In this document: one piece after another, positions 42,189 through 47,487 of the stretch | How the letters are laid out: each line of letters starts with the position of its first letter | How positions within the stretch are numbered: the first letter of the stretch is position 1 | DNA from: FW021-bin31 sp964478125 | Lineage (GTDB): Bacteria > Bacteroidota > Bacteroidia > Chitinophagales > Chitinophagaceae | DNA: 47,487 nucleotides | Assembly: GCA_964478125.1 (NCBI GenBank) | Contig: CAYZGR010000020.1 | Span: 1 to 47,487 of the forward strand | Direction: 5' to 3' | Translations under genes and position numbers: made by a program | Notes under the pieces: generated by a model | The model's input: the letters and a program-made list of their open reading frames with translations, nothing else | Databases searched by the model: none | What the model was told of the DNA's origin: nothing

Positions 42189-45100
42189 TTAAAAACTTAC
42201 ATTTAATCCAAACAGGAAAGTCCTTGCCTTGGGATAATCATAAAAGGTAATCCCCTGTGCAAAAGCATCTCCATAAGTACTTACCTCCGGATCATAACCA
42301 AAATAATCCGTAATCAGGAAGAAGTTCTGGGCTGCCAGATATACTCTCAGATTACTAAGATGTAATTTCTCAGTTAATCTTTTAGGAAAGGTATACCCTA
42401 ATACGGCATTTTTCCCTCTGATGAAAGAACCGTCTTCAACCTTGGAGGAAAATATTCCGGTTCTGTAACTGTCTCCTCCCATATAAGATGGACGGACCTG
42501 TTCGATATTGGTATTTTGATGATCAGGGGTCCAGGCATCTGTCAAAGCCTGCTCAAAACTATTGGCCTGACCGGTACGATCCTGTCCAGAATGTTTACTA
42601 AGCTGCAAAACGTCATTACCATATTCATATTGGAGTTCAACAGTGAAATCAAACCCTTTGTAGCTGAAGGTATTGGTAAAGGTTCCATAACCGGTGGGAA
42701 TCCCTTTGCCCATAATCACACGATCATCATCATTAATTTGTCCATCCCCATTTTTATCCCAAAATTTCAGATCTCCGGGAAGCTTTCCAAATTTAGCAGC
42801 TTCAGCCTTTTCATCCGTTCCCCAGGTACCTAATAACTTCAATCCGTAAAAAGAACCTACAGATTCGCCTATCCTAAGGATATTGGTATTATTCAGAAAA
42901 TAAGGGTTGGGGAAAATATCATCTCCGGCAGGGCCTAATGCCGTCACTTTATTTTTCAATAACGAAATATTAAATCCTGTAGTCCACCTGAACTTTTGGG
43001 ATTGGATATTTACCGTATTCAATGTCAGTTCTATTCCCTTATTGCGCATGCTTCCGATATTTTTGTATATACTTGAATATCCACTGGAGGTGGGTATGGG
43101 GGCATTGAGCAAAAGGTTTTTAGTATTTCTTACATAAGCATCGGCTTCAATATCTATCCGGTCATTGAACATACCCAAGGAAAATCCGACATCAAATTCG
43201 GCTGCTTTTTCCCATTCCAATTCCGGATTAGCTAATGTATTAATCACTGTACCGGAAGCCCTTTCACCATCAAAAACATAAGTATTTCCCTGAAGGTTTG
43301 CTAAAGATTGATACTCACCTATTTCCGAATTACCCGTCAAACCATAGCTCACCCTTAGCTTTAAATTGGAAATGCTTCGGCTGTTTTTCAAAAAATTCTC
43401 CTGTGACAACCGATAAGCAATGGCTCCCGACGGGAAAAACGCATATTTATTATCCGCTCCGAAACGTGAAGAGCCGTCGGTACGGCCTGTGGCGGTCAAC
43501 AATATTTTATCCTTATAATTATAGTTTACTCTCCCGAAGAAGGAGGTCATCTCCCAATCGTAAGCATCCGAGGAAGGCGTACTGGGTAATGAACCTGTAC
43601 CTAAGTTATACCATCTATAATAATTATCCGGCATATCTTCTGTACCTACAAAATAATGTAAATAGGTAAACTTCTGGGTTTCTGCCCCTAACAATACCTT
43701 TATGGAATTATCTGCATTAATCTGTTTATTGTAGGTCAGATAGTTATCCCATTGCCAGAACATCCGCTGGTAGGTATGTATTTCTGCATAATTGTGGTTG
43801 TTCGCGGTAAGCGAGATCTTATCGCTTTCCCAATAAGGGTTATATTGACTCCCCATATTGACGCCAAGATTAGATTTAAAATCCAGCCCCGGGAAAAAGG
43901 TAATATCCGCATATACATTTCCGGTAAATAAAGAGGTTTTTAACAAACGTACATCTTCATTCTCGATAGCCACGGGATTATCTCCCGCTTCCATATCAGG
44001 GTAATCCGTTCTTTTCCCATACGTACCATCAGGATATCTTATAGGAATGATCGGGATCATTTCAATCATCATACGAGGTAAATTATTACCTCCCTGCGAT
44101 GCATTTCCCAAACGCTCATTCATATTGCTATAAGCAAAAGTGGCCCCCACTTTTAGCCAGTTTTTTACCTGATCATCCACTGCTAACCGGGCGCTATATC
44201 GTTTTTGAAACGTATTTCTTAAAATTCCATTTGCATCAGTATAATTAAGGAACAAACCATAAGTTGCTTTATTCGCCCCTCCGGTAAAAGATAAGTTATG
44301 ACTCTGACTTACGGCCGTACGGGTAGCTTCATCCTGCCAATCTACATCGTACAAAGGATTCAGGTCTTCATCAAACAGTTTCCCGATTAAGGCTTTCCTT
44401 TGGATTTCAGGGTTTTTATCTTTGTATTTTCCCGCAGCCCATCCTTCTGGATCAAATTTCTTAATATTCTGGTATGCTATATCCTGCGTCTTTAAAAATT
44501 GTTTAGCGTTTAACACGGGAAGCTTACGAGCCATTTCTCCCACACTAACGTAACCATTATAGCTGACATTACTCCCTTTTTTGCCCCGTTTAGTCGTAAT
44601 TAGTATCACCCCATTAGAACCGCGAGTCCCGTAAATGGCAGTAGCAGATGCATCTTTTAATACTTCAATAGAGGCAATATCATTGGGATTCAACATTCCA
44701 ATACCTTCTGTCATTACGATCCCATCTACAACATATAAGGGACTGTTACTTGCATTAATAGAACCATATCCGCGGATGCGCACATTGGTATTTCCACCAG
44801 GTTGCCCCGAATTGGTTGATACTTTAACACCTGCAGCCTTACCTTCAAGTTCTTGATTCACATTAATGGCAGGCCGTTTCTGCAGATCTTCGGAACTGAC
44901 TGAGGATACCGATCCGGTCAGGTCCGACTTCTTTTGCGTACCATAACCTACTACCACGATCTCATTTAAACTCTTTGCCGAGGCTGCCAACGTAATGTTA
45001 AGCTGTTCCTGTCCATTTACAGCCACTTCCTTGGTATCATAACCAATATAAGAAATGATCAGAGTGGCCTCTTCAGGGATGTCCAGGCTAAACCGGCCCT

Positions 45101-45584
45101 CCGCATCGGTAACCGTACCGGTATGGGTTCCTTTTACCTTGACGGTCACACCCACCAGGGGATGGCCCTGCTGATCAGTCACTTTACCGCTAACCTGCTG
45201 AAACAAAATAGCTTTATTGGCCGGGTTCACCACAATCAGATCATCCGGTAACATTTTGTAGCGAATATCCATCAGGCCTTTCAGGGAATCCAACGCATCG
45301 GCAAGGGATGCATTCTTTAAAGAAAGGCTGATACCTGGACTGTTTTCAAACGCATTATTATTGTAATAAAATACATAGCCTGACAATTTTGAAAGCTTGT
45401 GAAACACTTTCTTTACCGGTGTATTTTTAAAATCTATGGATATCTTTTTCTGCGAATACCCGGCAGCCGATACCTGCATGAACCCCAGGAGCAGGATCAG
45501 GGTCATCTTTGACATAAGCAACATCGTTTGGGTAAACGTAAATCTTCCTTTACCCTTTGTGAGTAGTTTTTCTTTAATTTGCAT
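42189..45584 (-). CDS. SusC/RagA-family TonB-dependent transporter with STN domain
   Basis: A 1131-residue outer-membrane transporter. After a long N-terminal signal (cleavage near residue 40, VSAAGYSQ), an STN/secretin-like domain (about 48-120) contacts the FecR anti-sigma. A carboxypeptidase-D-like domain (131-200) with VSGKVTDQQGHPLVGVTVKVKG follows, then the TonB box EIVVVGYG (208-215), the plug (GKAAGVKV, VRIRGYGSINASNSPLYVVDGI) and a 22-strand beta barrel ending in SF. The STN domain and the sigma/FecR genes upstream show a signal-transducing transporter. Confidence 0.95.
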   Translation of the reverse strand: MQIKEKLLTKGKGRFTFTQTMLLMSKMTLILLLGFMQVSAAGYSQKKISIDFKNTPVKKVFHKLSKLSGYVFYYNNNAFENSPGISLSLKNASLADALDSLKGLMDIRYKMLPDDLIVVNPANKAILFQQVSGKVTDQQGHPLVGVTVKVKGTHTGTVTDAEGRFSLDIPEEATLIISYIGYDTKEVAVNGQEQLNITLAASAKSLNEIVVVGYGTQKKSDLTGSVSSVSSEDLQKRPAINVNQELEGKAAGVKVSTNSGQPGGNTNVRIRGYGSINASNSPLYVVDGIVMTEGIGMLNPNDIASIEVLKDASATAIYGTRGSNGVILITTKRGKKGSNVSYNGYVSVGEMARKLPVLNAKQFLKTQDIAYQNIKKFDPEGWAAGKYKDKNPEIQRKALIGKLFDEDLNPLYDVDWQDEATRTAVSQSHNLSFTGGANKATYGLFLNYTDANGILRNTFQKRYSARLAVDDQVKNWLKVGATFAYSNMNERLGNASQGGNNLPRMMIEMIPIIPIRYPDGTYGKRTDYPDMEAGDNPVAIENEDVRLLKTSLFTGNVYADITFFPGLDFKSNLGVNMGSQYNPYWESDKISLTANNHNYAEIHTYQRMFWQWDNYLTYNKQINADNSIKVLLGAETQKFTYLHYFVGTEDMPDNYYRWYNLGTGSLPSTPSSDAYDWEMTSFFGRVNYNYKDKILLTATGRTDGSSRFGADNKYAFFPSGAIAYRLSQENFLKNSRSISNLKLRVSYGLTGNSEIGEYQSLANLQGNTYVFDGERASGTVINTLANPELEWEKAAEFDVGFSLGMFNDRIDIEADAYVRNTKNLLLNAPIPTSSGYSSIYKNIGSMRNKGIELTLNTVNIQSQKFRWTTGFNISLLKNKVTALGPAGDDIFPNPYFLNNTNILRIGESVGSFYGLKLLGTWGTDEKAEAAKFGKLPGDLKFWDKNGDGQINDDDRVIMGKGIPTGYGTFTNTFSYKGFDFTVELQYEYGNDVLQLSKHSGQDRTGQANSFEQALTDAWTPDHQNTNIEQVRPSYMGGDSYRTGIFSSKVEDGSFIRGKNAVLGYTFPKRLTEKLHLSNLRVYLAAQNFFLITDYFGYDPEVSTYGDAFAQGITFYDYPKARTFLFGLNVSF

Positions 45585-45599
45585 TGCTTTTTTTTTAAC

Positions 45600-45616
45600 C
45601 TTCCGCTATGCGGAAG
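45600..45616 (-). promoter_or_regulatory. Leader hairpin before susC
   Basis: CTTCCGC and GCGGAAG pair around a 3-base loop, ending 16 bases before the SusC ATG and followed by a run of nine A's on the minus strand. It is not terminator-like; it may affect mRNA stability or translation of susC. The 179-base gap between fecR and susC shows no clear -33/-7 promoter. Confidence 0.35.
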
Positions 45617-45763
45617 AATGAGGAAATACTTTTTGGTGTTTTCTTTTCAAAGCGGGGAATAGGGCATTATTCTCCGCTTCTATTATTTAATAACAAAGAA
45701 GTTTTCCATTTTCCGGAGGGGCATGAGCCCTTTTAAGCGCATATTTCTTTTCCATATATTATT

Positions 45764-46861
45764 TTATTGAATAATAACCTGATTTTCTTTAATCGTATAA
45801 GTAAAAGGTTTTAGCATTTTCAATATCTGCAACAGTCTTTCCAACGAAATATTGTCGGCCCTGCCTGTAAAACGTTGCCTGGCCAAAGCAGAATCCTTTA
45901 TTATAATGTGTACGCCATACCAGCGATTTAACCGCTTCGCCAGCATCTCCAGCGGTTCGTCTTCGTAAATCAATACATTTTGCCTCCAGGCGGTTTCCCG
46001 TATAGTCTCCTTATCTATCTCTGTTACAGGAAGTACAATAATATCTTGTGAAATGCCTTTCGATAGATCTTTTATTTTTTTATCTGGCAAAGGCTTTAAC
46101 TTATTTTGGTGCTCCTTTTGAAATGCTATATCTCCGGATCGCCCCCGTACAATGATTTTCTGATGCGGTTTCAGATTGATACTCTTGCTGTGTTCCTTAT
46201 CTTTCAGCACCACTTTAACAGCGCCTGAAATGAGAGCGGCTTCTGTAAAATCTTCATTCGGATAGGCTCTGATATCCAGTTCCGTACCCAAGACATGGGC
46301 ATCTATTCTCGCAGTATGGATCACAAAAGGTCTTCCCGGATCATGTTTTACCTTAAAATAGGCTTCTCCCGTCAAAAAGACTTCCCGAATCCCATTGTGA
46401 AAAGACTCCGGATATTTTAAAACACTTCCGGCATTCAACCATACCTCGGTACCATCAGCCAGGTGTAAATTGGTTTTCATTCCATCCATCGTCTTCACTT
46501 GTTGCTGGTTTATAGTCTGGCGAGCCGGAAACAACAACTTTTTGCCCAAAAAGACCAGGAACACCGCTATTATAAACAGACCGGCCCATTTACCACTTTT
46601 ATATACAGAGAATCGCTTCTTATTTCCCCCCTGAAGTTTCCCTGCAGTTCTTTTCTCCTGATGTAATACCTTATCGGCGATTCTTTTCGAATCCGCCTCG
46701 GAGAGAATGGGCCGCAATTCCATTCTCGTTTTATGCAACAAACCTATCTTTATCCATTCCTCGGGAAAGGTAATCAGGAGGCGTTCCATCTCTTCCTGCT
46801 CGGAGGGCGTCAGCAAACCCGACCAATATTTCGTAATAAGCTCGTCTAAACGATCTTTCAT
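45764..46861 (-). CDS. FecR-family anti-sigma factor
   Basis: About 365 residues in one membrane pass. The cytoplasmic N-terminus (DRLDELITKYWSGLLTPSEQEEMERLL) binds the sigma factor; a transmembrane helix lies near residues 90-112 (WAGLFIIAVFLVFLGKKLLF). The periplasmic FecR domain follows (TNLHLADGTEVWLNAGSVLKYPESF, REVFLTGEAYFKVKHDPGRPFVIHT), and the C-terminal STN-like domain DEPLEMLAKRLNRWYGVHIII...FTGRADNISLERLLQILKMLKPFTYTIKENQVII contacts SusC. The ATG at 46861 is preferred over the TTG two codons upstream. Confidence 0.92.
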   Translation of the reverse strand: MKDRLDELITKYWSGLLTPSEQEEMERLLITFPEEWIKIGLLHKTRMELRPILSEADSKRIADKVLHQEKRTAGKLQGGNKKRFSVYKSGKWAGLFIIAVFLVFLGKKLLFPARQTINQQQVKTMDGMKTNLHLADGTEVWLNAGSVLKYPESFHNGIREVFLTGEAYFKVKHDPGRPFVIHTARIDAHVLGTELDIRAYPNEDFTEAALISGAVKVVLKDKEHSKSINLKPHQKIIVRGRSGDIAFQKEHQNKLKPLPDKKIKDLSKGISQDIIVLPVTEIDKETIRETAWRQNVLIYEDEPLEMLAKRLNRWYGVHIIIKDSALARQRFTGRADNISLERLLQILKMLKPFTYTIKENQVIIQ

Positions 46862-46912
46862 TATCAATAAGACAAGCCGGAATCGAAAATCAATTAAGGG
46901 TTTTAAAAAAGA

Positions 46913-47470
46913 TCAGGAAAAAATTTCCGGAAGAACAGATGTCAGGGAAGCGTTTAGCTTTTTGAACGCAATGGACATTTGCACATTAATGGTAGCCTCG
47001 GAAATATCCAATAGTTCTGCCGTCTGCTTGTAACTCAGGCGGTCCACTTTTATAAGAATAAATATTTGACGGCAGCGGGGAGGTAATTGATTGATCGCTT
47101 CGCGAATACAGGCCACGTTTTCTTCACTGATGATATGATTTTCAGGGGTATGTGTTACCTGAGCGGAAGTCCTGACATAATACAAATCTTCTTCCAGTAT
47201 CCTCTTACGGTTGCTTTTCTTTAAATAATTTAAGCCGGTATTTTTAACCGCTTTATATAAATAAAAAATAAGTCGGTCCGCATGTGGGAGCCGGGCCCGC
47301 AACAACCATACTTTTAAAAATACATCCGAAATAACCTCTTCAGCATCTTCCCGATTCTTTACGATTTGTAAAGCAAATTGAAAAAGACGATCGCTAAATT
47401 GGGTAACCAATTGCCTGAATGCTTCTTCGTCTCCATCCGAGATATGCTGTAACTTTTGAGATAATGTCAC
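46913..47470 (-). CDS. ECF RNA polymerase sigma-70 factor
   Basis: A 185-residue group IV sigma factor. Region 2 is EEAFRQLVTQFSDRLFQFALQIVKNREDAEEVISDVFLKVWLLR (15-58), and region 4 is INQLPPRCRQIFILIKVDRLSYKQTAELLDISEATINVQMSIAFKKL (about 127-173). The gene lies 51 bases before fecR and is the first gene of the sigma/anti-sigma/SusCD set; its own promoter is near or beyond the window end. It should direct transcription of susCD when FecR is released by SusC. Confidence 0.93.
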   Translation of the reverse strand: MTLSQKLQHISDGDEEAFRQLVTQFSDRLFQFALQIVKNREDAEEVISDVFLKVWLLRARLPHADRLIFYLYKAVKNTGLNYLKKSNRKRILEEDLYYVRTSAQVTHTPENHIISEENVACIREAINQLPPRCRQIFILIKVDRLSYKQTAELLDISEATINVQMSIAFKKLNASLTSVLPEIFS

Positions 47471-47487
47471 TAATCCCTCTATTTTTA

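Noticed and set aside
43298..43669. Antisense 123-codon frame within susC
   Set aside because: It lies opposite a conserved TonB-dependent transporter and has no conserved motif of its own.
45600..45616. Hairpin before susC as an intrinsic terminator
   Set aside because: On the minus strand it is followed by A's, not T's, and lies next to the susC start; I kept it only as a leader hairpin.

Overview
The window reads as a chromosomal segment of a Bacteroidota bacterium, most like the Chitinophagaceae/Sphingobacteriales side of the phylum. The signs are an ECF sigma / FecR / SusC (with STN domain) / SusD cassette, Bacteroidota-type families (DUF2851, DUF3467, DUF2795, GbsR-like regulator with RND pump, LolD, LptF/G), promoters of the TTTG-N19/20-TAnnTTTG type, and A-rich rather than strong Shine-Dalgarno leaders. 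No rRNA, tRNA, CRISPR array, phage or intact transposase was seen.

Layout. (1) 1-737: AT-rich, no supportable gene. (2) 738-11681, minus strand: a ten-gene catabolic-looking cluster, in transcription order RidA, 3-hydroxyacyl-CoA-dehydrogenase-like enzyme (3HAD), class III aminotransferase, a second 3HAD that has lost its catalytic His, membrane-dipeptidase-family hydrolase, third 3HAD, ceramidase-like amidohydrolase, two tandem GH20-like TIM-barrel proteins (one with a Tat-type leader, one without) and an FHS-family sugar MFS permease. Its substrate is unknown; it is the best candidate here for an undescribed pathway. (3) 11916-23356: mostly housekeeping and conserved genes (DUF2851, enoyl-CoA hydratase, LptF/G permease, alkyladenine glycosylase, RsmI-like methylase, Gfo/Idh oxidoreductase, RadC, aspartokinase, LolD), interrupted by a 136-bp MITE-like element and by a frameshifted four-helix-bundle gene bracketed by inverted repeats. 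(4) 23461-31348: fabI, then a PAS histidine kinase overlapping a receiver-CRP fusion regulator, a perfect FNR-like palindrome, and nirK-nirV-SCO (copper nitrite reductase with two accessory genes), followed on the other strand by a persulfide-dioxygenase/rhodanese fusion and a nucleoside deaminase. (5) 31449-37783: GbsR/MarR-type regulator with an operator-like palindrome and a complete RND tripartite efflux pump. (6) 37887-40405: a methyltransferase, a beta-hydroxyacid dehydrogenase and an Ada/Ogt-like DNA repair protein. (7) 40602-47470, minus strand: terminator, SusD, SusC, FecR anti-sigma, ECF sigma factor.

How they work together: the sigma/FecR/SusCD set is a ligand-sensing outer-membrane uptake system with no degradative enzyme attached in this window. 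The sensor kinase and receiver-CRP protein, the FNR-like site and nirK-nirV-SCO look like a self-contained nitrite-respiration or NO-production island; no NO or N2O reductase is present in the window. The first cluster combines hydrolases, an aminotransferase, dehydrogenases, an imine deaminase and a permease, which suggests import and stepwise breakdown of an aminated, hydroxylated, amide- or glycoside-linked compound. This is inference from families only.
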